64,000 bases of DNA from JAWKMZ01 sp041391965 (GCA_041391965.1 JAWKMZ010000002.1:248001-312000), one strand, 5' to 3'; shown: positions 18,111 through 27,417, counted from the stretch's first letter. Notes: generated by a model not told the origin, from the sequence alone. A program made the numbers and translations.

Positions 18111-19298
18111 CTATTCTAAAGTAATTACTTTAGTAACAGTGTTTACTGTTAATAAATAAGTTCCAGTTGTTCCAATAAAGGCAAAGTTGCTGTCGCCATC
18201 CATAGCGTTTGTGAAATTAGCATCAATGGTATAACCTAAATCTTCGTAATATGGATAGTTACGTCCAGAATCCCAATTGGTCGCTTCAGTAAAGAATCTG
18301 AAGTTGTTATCAGCACCTCCATTATTTTGGAAGTTGACATTTCCTGAATAGATACCATCACCAGTACATAATAATTGTACAGGAGTTGCCCATCCCCAAC
18401 CAGCATCTGGCACACCAGCACCTACCAACCAAAGTTGGTCAAACTCGCAAGTTCCAGTGGCTTGAGGTTCGCCTAAGGTGATGGTTTTGTTAACCGTATC
18501 AACAGTTAAGAAAAATTGACCTGTTGTTCCAACAAACGCAAAATTGCTGTCGCCATCCATAGCATTTGCGAAATTAGCGTCAATGGTGTAACCTAAATCT
18601 TCATAATATGGATAGTTACGTCCAGAACCCCAATTGGTTGCTTCTGTAAAGAATCGGAAGTTGTTATCAGCGCCTCCATTGTTTTGTAAGTTTACATTGC
18701 CAGAATACACGCCATTGCCAGTACAAGGTAATTGTACAGGAGTTGCCCAACCCCAACCAGCATCTGGTACACCAGCACCTACTAACCAAAGTTGATCGAA
18801 CTCGCAAACGGCTTCTTCGCTTGAATTATTTTGAGGTAGCACTAAAGTTAAGGCTTGTGCACTTGAAAATGCTTCTAAACCACCTGTTCCTGCAAAGGAT
18901 CTTAATCTGAAAGACACAGTTCCTGTATCTGGGTTTTCAGTATTTGGGTCGTTGTCTAAACCGGCTTGTGCAGCAAAGCCTAACATATCTCCAATAGTTA
19001 TTGAAATTTCATTTGCAGTAGTTGAACCTACCACTTCCATATCGCTAAAATCACCTGTAATAGATTTTTGTAGTTCGTAAGTGATATTTGTTGGAACTCC
19101 CATATCTGGTGTGTTCCATGTAAAGCGTTCTCCTAAGTTGCCAGCGGTTGCTGGTGTCAAAATATATTCTGATGAGAATGAGTTTGTAAAGCTTAATTCT
19201 GAGTTGTTGGCTACAAAAACGACATCGTCTTCAGTTTGACAAGAATTAAAACCTATTAAGGCTATAATTAATAATCCTAAAATTTTTAAATTTTTCAT
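18111..19298 (-). CDS. susE: SusE/SusF-type starch-binding outer-membrane lipoprotein with duplicated module
   Basis: A 395-residue surface lipoprotein with lipobox around Cys20 (LIGFNSC). Residues about 28-155 are a SusE-type N-terminal domain. Then come two near-identical modules, 165-275 and 284-394, each starting CEFDQLWLVGAGVPDAGWGW. By eye they differ at only 13 of 111 positions. These modules match the starch-binding domains of SusE/SusF. It is third in the susC-susD-susE order and is followed by a terminator. Confidence 0.9.
   Translation of the reverse strand: MKNLKILGLLIIALIGFNSCQTEDDVVFVANNSELSFTNSFSSEYILTPATAGNLGERFTWNTPDMGVPTNITYELQKSITGDFSDMEVVGSTTANEISITIGDMLGFAAQAGLDNDPNTENPDTGTVSFRLRSFAGTGGLEAFSSAQALTLVLPQNNSSEEAVCEFDQLWLVGAGVPDAGWGWATPVQLPCTGNGVYSGNVNLQNNGGADNNFRFFTEATNWGSGRNYPYYEDLGYTIDANFANAMDGDSNFAFVGTTGQFFLTVDTVNKTITLGEPQATGTCEFDQLWLVGAGVPDAGWGWATPVQLLCTGDGIYSGNVNFQNNGGADNNFRFFTEATNWDSGRNYPYYEDLGYTIDANFTNAMDGDSNFAFIGTTGTYLLTVNTVTKVITLE
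18117..18449. repeat. Susc module duplication, copy 2 (DNA level)
   Basis: A 333-base direct repeat encoding the C-terminal binding module of the SusE-like protein, highly similar to 18474-18806 with a 357-base period. This points to a recent in-frame tandem duplication. Confidence 0.88.
18474..18806. repeat. SusE module duplication, copy 1 (DNA level)
   Basis: Partner of 18117-18449. The two copies are separated by 24 bases encoding a Gly/Pro/Ala/Thr linker. Confidence 0.88.
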
Positions 19299-19311
19299 GT
19301 GTTTATTTTTT

Positions 19312-20910
19312 TTAATATCCTTCGTTTTGTTGTAAGTTGGTGTTTACACCTAAATCTGTTGCTGGTATTGGCATTAAGTCTCTGTAGGCTTCTGTGGTTA
19401 CACCTTGAGCAACATTTCCTTTCCAAGGCCAAACACCACTATCAGAGAATTTTCCAAATCGGATTAAGTCTGTTCTTCTGTGGCCTTCCCAAAATAATTC
19501 TCTGGAGCGTTCAGAAAGTATAAAGTCTAATGTTAAATCAGATTGACTAATATCGCCACTGGTATTTCCATAAGCGCGTTCTCTTAATAGGTTGATGTAT
19601 GTTACTGCATCTGCAGCAGATCCACCACCACCTCTTAGGTTAGCTTCTGCATACATTAAATAAGCATCAGCTAATCTAAACATTGGAAAGTCTGTATCTG
19701 GCATGTCTCCAGTTGCATCAGAACCTTGATTTCCATTAACGTCGACATTTCTAAATTTTTCAATAGCATATCCATTGTTAAATGCAGATACGTTTGTGAT
19801 TTCTTTTGATTGTCCTGCTGTATAAAATAAGGCTCGACCATCAGCTGAGTTTTCTTCACCTGGAAATTGGTCAACAAATGTTGATGTTGTTCTAATGCCT
19901 GCCCAACCACCATTAATACCGTAGTTTGCAGGTACCATACTACCACCAACAGGTGCATGTACCAAAAAGGTCATGCCTCCGTAAGATTGTGTATGAATTC
20001 CATCAAAAGTGATAGGAAAAATAACTTCACTTTGTGTTCCATTAGAATCATTATCGGCTAAAAACAACTGGTAATAAGGATTAGGTGCAATTGAATAGCC
20101 TGCATTAATGATTTTTGTGGTATAGGTGATTACCTCAGTATAGCGTGGAGTGCCTGTATAAACTTCAGCATTTAGATAAAGTTTAGCCAAAAGCATCCAA
20201 ACAGCTGCTTGGTCAGCACGACCATATTCGTTTTGTCTTGCAGGTACGATGGTGTTTTCAATATCTAAAAGTTCAGATTCAACATAATTAAACAAATCTG
20301 CTCTTTGGATTTGTTGTGGTAAGAAAGCACCAATTGGGTCATTTTCTGTTACAAAAGGAACATTTCCAAACAAATCCATAGCATGCCAATAAGTTAAAGC
20401 TCTCATAAAACGAACTTCGGCTCTGTAATTATGAATTTCGGCACGTAAAGCATCATCAGTACCTCTGGCATCCAATTTGGCATCGGTTGTTTGACGCAAA
20501 AATTCATTGGTTAAAGCTACTTGATACATTATTCTACTGTACATGGTTCTGATAAATTCATTTCCAGAAGTCCAGGTTTGTGAGTGCAAATCTTTAATGG
20601 TACCATCATTCCAACCTATGATGGCTTCATCGGTGGTTAGTTCTTGCATGGACCAGTATAATCTCAAATAATTTGAAAATCCTTCGTCTAAACCTGATAA
20701 ATCAGCATCTCCAGCAGGTCCTTGTTGTCCACTTACTGAAATACCTGCATAAATTTTAGCTAAGAAAGCTTTGTATGCTGTAGGGTCAGAAAATGCAACA
20801 TCTGCTGTAAGACGGTTGTCTTCAGGCTGTAAATCTAAATCACTTTCACATGACTGTACAAACAGGAGCATGATGAATGCAAAAAAGATGGTTTTCATTG
20901 TTCTTAACAT
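19312..20910 (-). CDS. susD: SusD/RagB family nutrient-binding outer-membrane lipoprotein
   Basis: The surface lid lipoprotein that pairs with SusC to capture and import maltooligosaccharides. The lipobox is FVQSC. ATG codons at 20940, 20937, 20910 and 20898 are all in frame; the last two give a normal lipoprotein signal peptide, so I use 20910. SusD-typical blocks include RFMRALTYWHAMDLFGNVPF, FRLADAYLMYAEA and the C-terminal ERSRELFWEGHRRTDLIRF. Depending on the start it is 1-43 bases from susC. Total length is about 530 residues, normal for the family. Confidence 0.95.
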   Translation of the reverse strand: MLRTMKTIFFAFIMLLFVQSCESDLDLQPEDNRLTADVAFSDPTAYKAFLAKIYAGISVSGQQGPAGDADLSGLDEGFSNYLRLYWSMQELTTDEAIIGWNDGTIKDLHSQTWTSGNEFIRTMYSRIMYQVALTNEFLRQTTDAKLDARGTDDALRAEIHNYRAEVRFMRALTYWHAMDLFGNVPFVTENDPIGAFLPQQIQRADLFNYVESELLDIENTIVPARQNEYGRADQAAVWMLLAKLYLNAEVYTGTPRYTEVITYTTKIINAGYSIAPNPYYQLFLADNDSNGTQSEVIFPITFDGIHTQSYGGMTFLVHAPVGGSMVPANYGINGGWAGIRTTSTFVDQFPGEENSADGRALFYTAGQSKEITNVSAFNNGYAIEKFRNVDVNGNQGSDATGDMPDTDFPMFRLADAYLMYAEANLRGGGGSAADAVTYINLLRERAYGNTSGDISQSDLTLDFILSERSRELFWEGHRRTDLIRFGKFSDSGVWPWKGNVAQGVTTEAYRDLMPIPATDLGVNTNLQQNEGY

Positions 20911-20941
20911 AGCGTTGTGTTTAATATTATTAGTCATCATA

Positions 20942-23830
20942 TTAAAAAGTAAAATTTAATCCAAGTACATAAGTTTGTGGTCTTGGATAGAAATTATTGT
21001 CGATTCCGTTTGAAATCTCAGGGTCTAAACCATCATACTTAGTAATTGTAAATAGGTTGGTAGCCGTTAAAGATGCTCTAAGATTGATTTTTTCACCTGG
21101 AATTAAATAGCCTATAGAAACGTTGTCCAATTTTACGAAATCAGCACGTTGTATGTATAAATCTGAAAATAGATTTTGGTTCATAAAATGGGTTGCTAAT
21201 ACGCTGGCATGTCCATTTGGATAGTAATTACCTGGTGCATCTGTAACTGTAGTTGTATTACCTCGGTCTGAAGCGACGTTGTTATACATGTAATTTCCAA
21301 AGCTGCCTCTAAAGGTAAAACTAAAATCTAAATTTTTGTAATTGATGGTATTGGTCAAACCTGCATATACATCAGGTGTCGCTTTTTTGTATGCTTGTTT
21401 ATCGGCTTCAGTTATTTGATTATCACCATTAACATCTACATAAGCACCTTCTATTGGGTTGCCATCTGCATCATATACTTGACGGAACACGTAAAATGTG
21501 GATGGGTCTAATCCTGCTTTCCATAGCTGGATTTTGTTTCCAACGCCACCAGATATACCTCCTTGTGCAATAAAGAAATTTGGATCATTACCTAAAGAAA
21601 GTTTTGTGATTTTGTTTTTTTGCAAAGTTGCATTAACGGCTAATTCCCAATTAAACGTATCAGATTTTGCAAGTACACCATTTAAGCTCAATTCTAAACC
21701 TTTACTTTGTATGGATCCAACATTGGTGGTCAATAAATCGGATAGGTTAGAGCCTGCGGCCGTTGGAACGGTTGCCAATAAATCATCAGTTTCTCTGTAA
21801 TAACCATCAATTGTACCAGTTAATCGATTGTTAAAGAATCCAAAATCTAAGGCTAAGTTGTATTGAGAGGTTTCTTCCCATTTTAAGTTTTGGTCAAATT
21901 CTTCAGGGCGTAAAGTTGTTACAAAAACATCACCCATTTGGACACTTGCATCTTCTCTACCTGGAGTGTAAACACCTAAGTAACCGTAATTTTGTCCTAT
22001 TTCTTGTTGTCCTGTTTTACCCCAACCTGCTCTTAGTTTTAAATTAGAAAAGAAAGAGTCTTGTAAAAAGGTTTCATTGCTAAGTTTCCATCCAACAGAA
22101 ACTCCAGGGAAATTACTCCATCTATTATCTGGGCCAAAACGAGAGGAACCATCACGTCTATAGCTTAAGGATACTAAATATTTGTCTGCAATGTCAAAGC
22201 TTGCACGAGCAAAATAGGATTCTAATGAGTTTCGGTTGATGATTGGATCTCTATCTACAAAAGAGCTTGCGGTTTCAGTTTCTTGTCTGTCAGATCTGAT
22301 AAAAAATTCTTGATAAGAATGTCCTGCAGTTACATCGACATTTGTATTAATAGAAGCCACCGCTTTTTTATAGTTAAAGTAAAAATCTAATAAAGTGTTT
22401 CTATTTAACCCTTGATAAAAATTCTTGTAATTAAAACTACCTGAATTGTTTGGATTGGCAGGACTGTATTGTTTGCCACTTAATTCGGAATAATCAACAC
22501 CTGCATTTAAGTTAAAGGTCAAGTCTTTTAAAAACCAGAATCTATAATCTATATTAAAATTGGTAATATTACGTTTGTTACGCGCTCTGTTATTATCTTT
22601 AGCCAAAGTAAACACAGGGTTTACAGGAGCTAAATTTTCTCCTAAATATTGAAAATAGCTTCCATCACTATTATAAACTGATTGTGTTGGGTCAAAAGCT
22701 ACTGCGGCACCAATTGCACCTTTATTGGCAAATTTGTTATCATCTAAAATACCTTTGGTTGTTAAGGTTAATTTTAAATCATCATTTAATAAACGTTGTA
22801 CAAATGATAAGTTTAAAGCGTTACGTTCATACAAATCGCCTGTTAAAACCCCTTGTTGTGAGGTGTGATTGAGCGTTGCACGATAATTGAAGTTTTCATA
22901 CCCTTTAGAAACAGTTAAATTATGAATGGCACCAATGGCTGTTTGGTAAATTTCTTTTTGCCAATTGGTGTCAGAGTTACCCAATAAGCTTGCATTCAAA
23001 TTAGAATCGGTTTCTGCAATGGTTCTAAACTCATCTGCTGAAAGGACATCAACATAATCACTAACTCTTGATGACGATGCTTTTAAATCGTACTCAAATT
23101 TTAATGGTGTATTGGTTTTTCCTTTTTTAGTAGTAATTAATATGACACCATTAGAGGCTCTTGAACCATAAATGGCTGTTGCAGATGCGTCTTTTAAAAT
23201 TACAAAATCTTCAATGTCATTTGGGTTAATGGCGTTTAATTGGTTTCTCACACCTTGAACACCACGTTGGTCTAATGGTAAGCCATCTACTACAATTAAT
23301 GGTGAATTATTGGCTGTTAATGAAGCGCCACCTCTAATTCTGATTTCTGATCCTCCTCCTGGATCTCCACCATCAGAAGTGATACGTACACCAGCAGATT
23401 TACCAGCTAATAGCTGCTCTGGCGATACAATAGCACCTTGGTTAAACTCGTCAGTTGATACTTTTTCAACGGCTCCTGTAGCATCTTGTTTGGTTGTTGA
23501 ACCGTATCCAATTAGTACAATTTCGTCTAATTGTGCAGTATCTTCTGCTAAAGTAATATCTAATGGGTTTTGTCCATTGTACGTTATTTCTTGCGTTTTA
23601 AAACCCACATAAGAATAAACGATAATATCACCAGATTTAGCAGTAATGGTATAATGGCCATCAAAATCGGAAGTAGCTCCTGTTGATGTGCCTTTAATTA
23701 AAATGTTAACTCCTGGTAAAGGTAATGCGTTAGCTTGGTCTGTTATGGTACCTTTTACGGTTGTTTGAGATAACAACATTGAGGGGATAAAAAATACGAA
23801 TAACCATAAGCTATTTAAAAATGTTTTCAT
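20942..23830 (-). CDS. susC: SusC/RagA family TonB-linked outer-membrane transporter
   Basis: A 962-residue barrel that imports oligosaccharides with energy from TonB/ExbBD. It has a signal peptide to about residue 21 (LLSQ), a carboxypeptidase-like domain (VKGTITDQANALPLPGVNI, about 24-100), the LDEIVLIGYGSTTKQDATGA segment, a plug domain (IRIRGGASLTANNSPLIVVDG, then KDASATAIYGSRASNGVILI), a 22-strand barrel region, and a C-terminal VLGLNFTF ending in Phe. It is the first gene of the minus operon; the 294-base upstream region carries a LacI-type operator. Confidence 0.97.
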   Translation of the reverse strand: MKTFLNSLWLFVFFIPSMLLSQTTVKGTITDQANALPLPGVNILIKGTSTGATSDFDGHYTITAKSGDIIVYSYVGFKTQEITYNGQNPLDITLAEDTAQLDEIVLIGYGSTTKQDATGAVEKVSTDEFNQGAIVSPEQLLAGKSAGVRITSDGGDPGGGSEIRIRGGASLTANNSPLIVVDGLPLDQRGVQGVRNQLNAINPNDIEDFVILKDASATAIYGSRASNGVILITTKKGKTNTPLKFEYDLKASSSRVSDYVDVLSADEFRTIAETDSNLNASLLGNSDTNWQKEIYQTAIGAIHNLTVSKGYENFNYRATLNHTSQQGVLTGDLYERNALNLSFVQRLLNDDLKLTLTTKGILDDNKFANKGAIGAAVAFDPTQSVYNSDGSYFQYLGENLAPVNPVFTLAKDNNRARNKRNITNFNIDYRFWFLKDLTFNLNAGVDYSELSGKQYSPANPNNSGSFNYKNFYQGLNRNTLLDFYFNYKKAVASINTNVDVTAGHSYQEFFIRSDRQETETASSFVDRDPIINRNSLESYFARASFDIADKYLVSLSYRRDGSSRFGPDNRWSNFPGVSVGWKLSNETFLQDSFFSNLKLRAGWGKTGQQEIGQNYGYLGVYTPGREDASVQMGDVFVTTLRPEEFDQNLKWEETSQYNLALDFGFFNNRLTGTIDGYYRETDDLLATVPTAAGSNLSDLLTTNVGSIQSKGLELSLNGVLAKSDTFNWELAVNATLQKNKITKLSLGNDPNFFIAQGGISGGVGNKIQLWKAGLDPSTFYVFRQVYDADGNPIEGAYVDVNGDNQITEADKQAYKKATPDVYAGLTNTINYKNLDFSFTFRGSFGNYMYNNVASDRGNTTTVTDAPGNYYPNGHASVLATHFMNQNLFSDLYIQRADFVKLDNVSIGYLIPGEKINLRASLTATNLFTITKYDGLDPEISNGIDNNFYPRPQTYVLGLNFTF

Positions 23831-23866
23831 ACACTATTTTTAAAGTTAGTTGCGTTTTTTAATTCT

Positions 23867-23883
23867 TTATATTTTCACTTCTT
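23867..23883. repeat. 17-base shared element, copy A (susC leader)
   Basis: TTATATTTTCACTTCTT on the plus strand, identical to 25227-25243. Here it lies in the susC 5' leader, antisense to the direction of transcription. Confidence 0.7.
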
Positions 23884-23940
23884 GGGTTAAATCTATGTAA
23901 ATTTTATGTTAAATTTTGAAGACTTATTGTGATATACACA

Positions 23941-23956
23941 ACGAAAACGTTTTCGT
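23941..23956. promoter_or_regulatory. LacI-family operator
   Basis: ACGAAAACGTTTTCGT is a perfect 16-base palindrome with the CGnAAnCGnTTnCG form and central CG typical of LacI/GalR operators. It is 111 bases before the susC start and 168 before the LacI-type gene, so the adjacent regulator is the obvious binder. Confidence 0.85.
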
Positions 23957-24124
23957 GTTGACAACTTTTTATGATTTTGCAAAAAAAGGTCTGATTTTTA
24001 TAAGAAATTAGAGATTTTAATAGGCGTAACAAGTTTCTTTGTAACTTACAAAATAATCGTAAAACCTCATATTTTTTGCCGTTAAAATTTATTATATTAC
24101 TTTGACAAAAATTAAGGTCCACTA

Positions 24125-25171
24125 ATGGCTATGAAAAAACAAATTACATTAAAACAAATTGCTAAAGAGCTCGATGTTTCTATATCAACAGTATCAAAAG
24201 CATTGCGAAATAGTATTGAAATTAGTGAAGATACCAAAGATAAAATACAAGCTTTTGCTAAATTATATAACTATAGACCTAATAATATAGCCTTAAGTTT
24301 AAAAAATAGAAAAACTAAGACCATTGGTATTATTATTCCAGAAATTGTACACCATTTTTTTTCTAAAGTCATTAGAGGCATTGAGTTGGTAGCCAATAAA
24401 CGTGGTTATAATGTTATTGTTGGACTTTCAAATGAGTCGTTTGATAAAGAAGTTATCAATATGCAAATGTTGGCTAATGGAAGTATTGATGGTTTTATTC
24501 TTTCAATTTCAAAAGAAACCTTGTTGCAACAAGACTATCACCATTTTAACGAAACCATCAACCAAGGAATGCCTATTGTGATGTTTGATAGAGTCGTGAA
24601 TGAAATTAATTGCGATAAAGTAATTATTGACGACCTAAAAGGGTCTAAAAATGCTGTAAATAAACTGCTGGATAATGGTTGTAAACAGGTAGCAATTATA
24701 ACTACTAAAGATTATGTAAGCGTTGGAAGATTAAGAACCCAAGGGTATTTAGAAGCTTTTGAGGAACATAAAATGAGTCCAAACGCCAATTTGATTTTAA
24801 AAGTAGATGACGCCTTAGTTTCTGAAGACCATATAGAGTCATTAGAGACCGAAGTAGAGCAGTTGTTTAAAAACAATACAAAAATTGATGGTGTTTTTGC
24901 TGTAAATGAGTTATATGCTATCATTGCCATGAAGGTTGCTCGAAAATTAGGATTAAAAATACCTGAAGATGTTCAGTTTATCGGATTTACAGATGGTGTA
25001 TTATCCAAACACGCAACACCAAGTTTAACAACCGTAAGCCAACACGGACAGCAAATGGGCGAAAAAGCTGCAGAATTACTTATAGATAAATTAGAAAAAG
25101 ATGATCAGGATGACCACTATCAAACCGTTGTTATTGAAACCGAACTTATCCTAAGAAATTCAACCAAATAG
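24125..25171 (+). CDS. LacI-family transcriptional regulator of the alpha-glucan locus
   Basis: A 348-residue regulator. The N-terminal helix-turn-helix (about residues 6-28, LKQIAKELDVSISTVSKALR) is canonical, and the minor-groove hinge helix is NNIALSLKNRKTKTIG. The rest is a periplasmic-binding-protein-like effector domain. It is divergent from susC and upstream of the maltose uptake and breakdown genes. The likely ligand is a maltooligosaccharide or glucose derivative (inferred). It takes the place held by SusR in Bacteroides. Confidence 0.93.
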   Translation: MAMKKQITLKQIAKELDVSISTVSKALRNSIEISEDTKDKIQAFAKLYNYRPNNIALSLKNRKTKTIGIIIPEIVHHFFSKVIRGIELVANKRGYNVIVGLSNESFDKEVINMQMLANGSIDGFILSISKETLLQQDYHHFNETINQGMPIVMFDRVVNEINCDKVIIDDLKGSKNAVNKLLDNGCKQVAIITTKDYVSVGRLRTQGYLEAFEEHKMSPNANLILKVDDALVSEDHIESLETEVEQLFKNNTKIDGVFAVNELYAIIAMKVARKLGLKIPEDVQFIGFTDGVLSKHATPSLTTVSQHGQQMGEKAAELLIDKLEKDDQDDHYQTVVIETELILRNSTK

Positions 25172-25302
25172 AAAATTTATAGTACAAAATTTAAAAACTT
25201 TAGTATATTTACCACCAAATCAAAACTTATATTTTCACTTCTTACCTTAAGTTTTGATAAGTTTTATCGCTTATCAATAGTATTAATTTAAACATACTAT
25301 TA
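25172..25302 (+). promoter_or_regulatory. Leader region of the MFS-pgmB-GH65 unit with stacked inverted repeats
   Basis: A 131-base spacer holding three adjoining dyads. ATCAAAACTTA/TAAGTTTTGAT: arms 25219-25229 and 25248-25258. TTGATAAG/CTTATCAA: arms 25254-25261 and 25270-25277. AATAGTAT/ATACTATT: arms 25276-25283 and 25294-25301. The last ends one base before the ATG at 25303. The first two overlap, so they are mutually exclusive. It could be an RNA switch or protein sites. Confidence 0.55.
25227..25243. repeat. 17-base shared element, copy B (MFS leader)
   Basis: TTATATTTTCACTTCTT, identical to 23867-23883 but in the sense direction of its downstream gene. The two operon leaders would carry complementary RNA here. 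Confidence 0.7.
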
Positions 25303-26676
25303 ATGAAAAAGCGTGCCTTAAGTTTTTGGGAAATTTGGAACATGAGTTTCGGTTTTCTGGGAATTCAATTCGGTTTTGCCCTTCAAGGAGGCTTTATGTC
25401 TCGTATATTTCAAACCTTAGGAGCTGATAAAGATGCTATTCCATTATTGTGGATTGCTGCGCCTTTAACAGGTTTATTGGTGCAACCTATTATTGGTTAT
25501 CTAAGTGATAGAACTTGGAGCCCACGTTGGGGAAGACGAAAACCTTATTTTCTTATTGGCGCCATTTTAAGTTCTCTGGCTTTATTTTTTGTGCCCTATT
25601 CTCCAATACTTTGGGTAGCTGCAGGATTTTTATGGATTCTTGATGCGTCCATAAATATTTCAATGGAGCCTTTTAGAGCTTTGGTAGCCGATAAACTTAC
25701 AGAAACACAGCGGACTTATGGTTTTGTGGTACAAACGCTTATTATTGGTATTGGTACTTGGATTGCCAGTAATTTACCATGGTTAGTGTCTCAATTAGGT
25801 GTTAGTGATGCTGCGCCTTCGGGAGTCATACCAAATTCGGTAAAAATTGCTTTTGCTATTGGTGCATTTGTATTTTTAATAAGCATTTTGTACACCGTTT
25901 TTACTACTTCTGAATATCCACCAGAAGACATGGATGCTTTTGAAAAAGAAAAAGCAAAGAAAAACCAATTTATACCAGATATTATTAAAAATATTGGAGG
26001 CATGCCTTTGACCATGAAAAAATTAGGGATTATCCAATTTTTTAGCTGGTTTGCTTTTTTTACGATGTGGAGTTTAGCAAATCCTGCGTTGACAGAACAT
26101 GTATTCCATACACCAGCACCAATTCAGGCTGCTTTTGATATGTCTATTCCTGCTCAGGTACAAGCTTATGATATGGCTAATACAGCATTTCAAAAATCTT
26201 CAAATCTTGTTGGCTCAGCAATGGGAGTTTATGGATTGTCATCAATGGCATTTGCCTTATTATTAGTGTTTTATACATCAAAAAGAAACATTAACAGAAA
26301 ATTAGTTCATATGGGTTCATTGATACTTGGAGGTATCGGATTTATTGCAATGTATTACGCATCACCAGAACATCTTATCTATTGCTTTGTACTTATTGGC
26401 TTTGCTTGGGGAAGTATTCTTTCTATGCCTTATGCTATGTTGTCTAGCTCTGTCAACCCACAAAAAATGGGAATGTTTATGGGTATTTTTAATATGTTTA
26501 TTGTAATTCCTCAAATTATCGCAGCGCTTGGAGGCATCAATTTTGTTTCAGGATTATTAGGTGATAAAGCCATCAATGCCATGACAGTTGCAGGCATCAG
26601 TTTAATTATTGCAGGTTTGTGTAATTTGTTGATTACCAATAAAAATGCAATTTCATATCAACAAGTAGCAGAGTAA
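25303..26676 (+). CDS. MFS (SLC45/GPH-like) maltose/maltodextrin transporter
   Basis: A 457-residue inner-membrane transporter with about 12 membrane segments. The SLC45-like signature is present: a GYLSDRTWSPRWGRRKPY loop between helices 2 and 3, and the FLWILDASINISMEPFRALV block. Position between the LacI regulator and pgmB, with the pgmB start 1 base after its stop, supports maltose as substrate. There is an insertion of about 40 residues in the second half (HVFHTPAPIQAAFDMSIPAQ). Confidence 0.92.
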   Translation: MKKRALSFWEIWNMSFGFLGIQFGFALQGGFMSRIFQTLGADKDAIPLLWIAAPLTGLLVQPIIGYLSDRTWSPRWGRRKPYFLIGAILSSLALFFVPYSPILWVAAGFLWILDASINISMEPFRALVADKLTETQRTYGFVVQTLIIGIGTWIASNLPWLVSQLGVSDAAPSGVIPNSVKIAFAIGAFVFLISILYTVFTTSEYPPEDMDAFEKEKAKKNQFIPDIIKNIGGMPLTMKKLGIIQFFSWFAFFTMWSLANPALTEHVFHTPAPIQAAFDMSIPAQVQAYDMANTAFQKSSNLVGSAMGVYGLSSMAFALLLVFYTSKRNINRKLVHMGSLILGGIGFIAMYYASPEHLIYCFVLIGFAWGSILSMPYAMLSSSVNPQKMGMFMGIFNMFIVIPQIIAALGGINFVSGLLGDKAINAMTVAGISLIIAGLCNLLITNKNAISYQQVAE

Positions 26677-26677
26677 A

Positions 26678-27334
26678 ATGACTAAAAAAGCATTCATATT
26701 TGATCTTGATGGTGTTATTGTAGATACTGCAAAATACCATTTTTTGGCTTGGAAAAAGTTGGCGAATAGTATTGGTGTGGATTTTACCGAAGTACAAAAT
26801 GAACAATTAAAAGGGGTTAGTCGTGTAAAATCGCTTGAAAAGATTTTAGCATGGGGAAATAAAAGCATTAGTGAAGATGAGTTTATGGAATTGATGGCTT
26901 TAAAAAATGACGATTATTTAAGTTATATCGAAAAAATGGACGCTCAAGAAATTCTTCCAGATGTTTCTAAAACTTTAGATTTTTTAATGCAAAATAATCA
27001 AGCCATCGCATTAGGGTCTGCAAGTAAAAATGCACGTTCTATTCTTCAAAAAGTCAATCTGCTTCACAAATTTCAAGTAATTGTAGATGGCAATGATGTT
27101 ACCAAAGCAAAACCAAATCCTGAAGTTTTTACAAAAGCAGCAAGTCAACTTCAAATTAAACATACCAATTGTATTGTGTTTGAAGATTCTGTGGCTGGTA
27201 TTAAAGCCGCAAATATTGCAAGTATGGTTTCTATTGGCATTGGAGATAAAAAAGTGCTTCATGAAGCCGATTTTGTGTTTGATGATTTTACTAAAATAGA
27301 AACGGATTTTTTAATCGAATTAATTAATAAATAG
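26678..27334 (+). CDS. pgmB: Beta-phosphoglucomutase
   Basis: A 218-residue HAD-superfamily enzyme that converts beta-glucose-1-phosphate to glucose-6-phosphate. Nucleophile Asp9 and general acid/base Asp11 are in FIFDLDGVIVDTA; GSASKNA and VFEDSVAGIKAA are the other HAD motifs. Translational coupling to the MFS gene (1-base gap) and the GH65 gene just downstream fix its role as the second step after maltose phosphorolysis. Confidence 0.96.
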   Translation: MTKKAFIFDLDGVIVDTAKYHFLAWKKLANSIGVDFTEVQNEQLKGVSRVKSLEKILAWGNKSISEDEFMELMALKNDDYLSYIEKMDAQEILPDVSKTLDFLMQNNQAIALGSASKNARSILQKVNLLHKFQVIVDGNDVTKAKPNPEVFTKAASQLQIKHTNCIVFEDSVAGIKAANIASMVSIGIGDKKVLHEADFVFDDFTKIETDFLIELINK

Positions 27335-27417
27335 GATAAAGAAAAAAGACAAAAGAAAAGAGACAATTATAATTTGCCTTTTTTCTTTTCTCGATACTCT
27401 TTCAACTGAAGAAAAAA

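Larger units (their letters stand above)
23831..24124. promoter_or_regulatory. Divergent control region between susC and the LacI regulator gene
   Basis: A 294-base non-coding stretch. It contains a perfect LacI-type palindrome at 23941-23956, and a 17-base element at 23867-23883 that recurs upstream of the MFS gene. A weak TAnnTTTG-like box (TTACTTTG, 24108-24115) lies just before the lacI-family start. No good ORF is present; a short minus frame here looks like chance. Confidence 0.75.

Noticed and set aside
23904..24122. 72-residue minus-strand ORF upstream of susC
   Set aside because: Low-complexity translation, no known start context, covers the operator; judged chance.
25303..26676. 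Frameshift or insertion in the MFS gene
   Set aside because: The extra loop is in frame and the helices on both sides are intact.
27340..27400. Terminator between pgmB and GH65
   Set aside because: AGAAAAGA/TCTTTTCT pairing is short with a long loop and purine/pyrimidine runs; not convincing.
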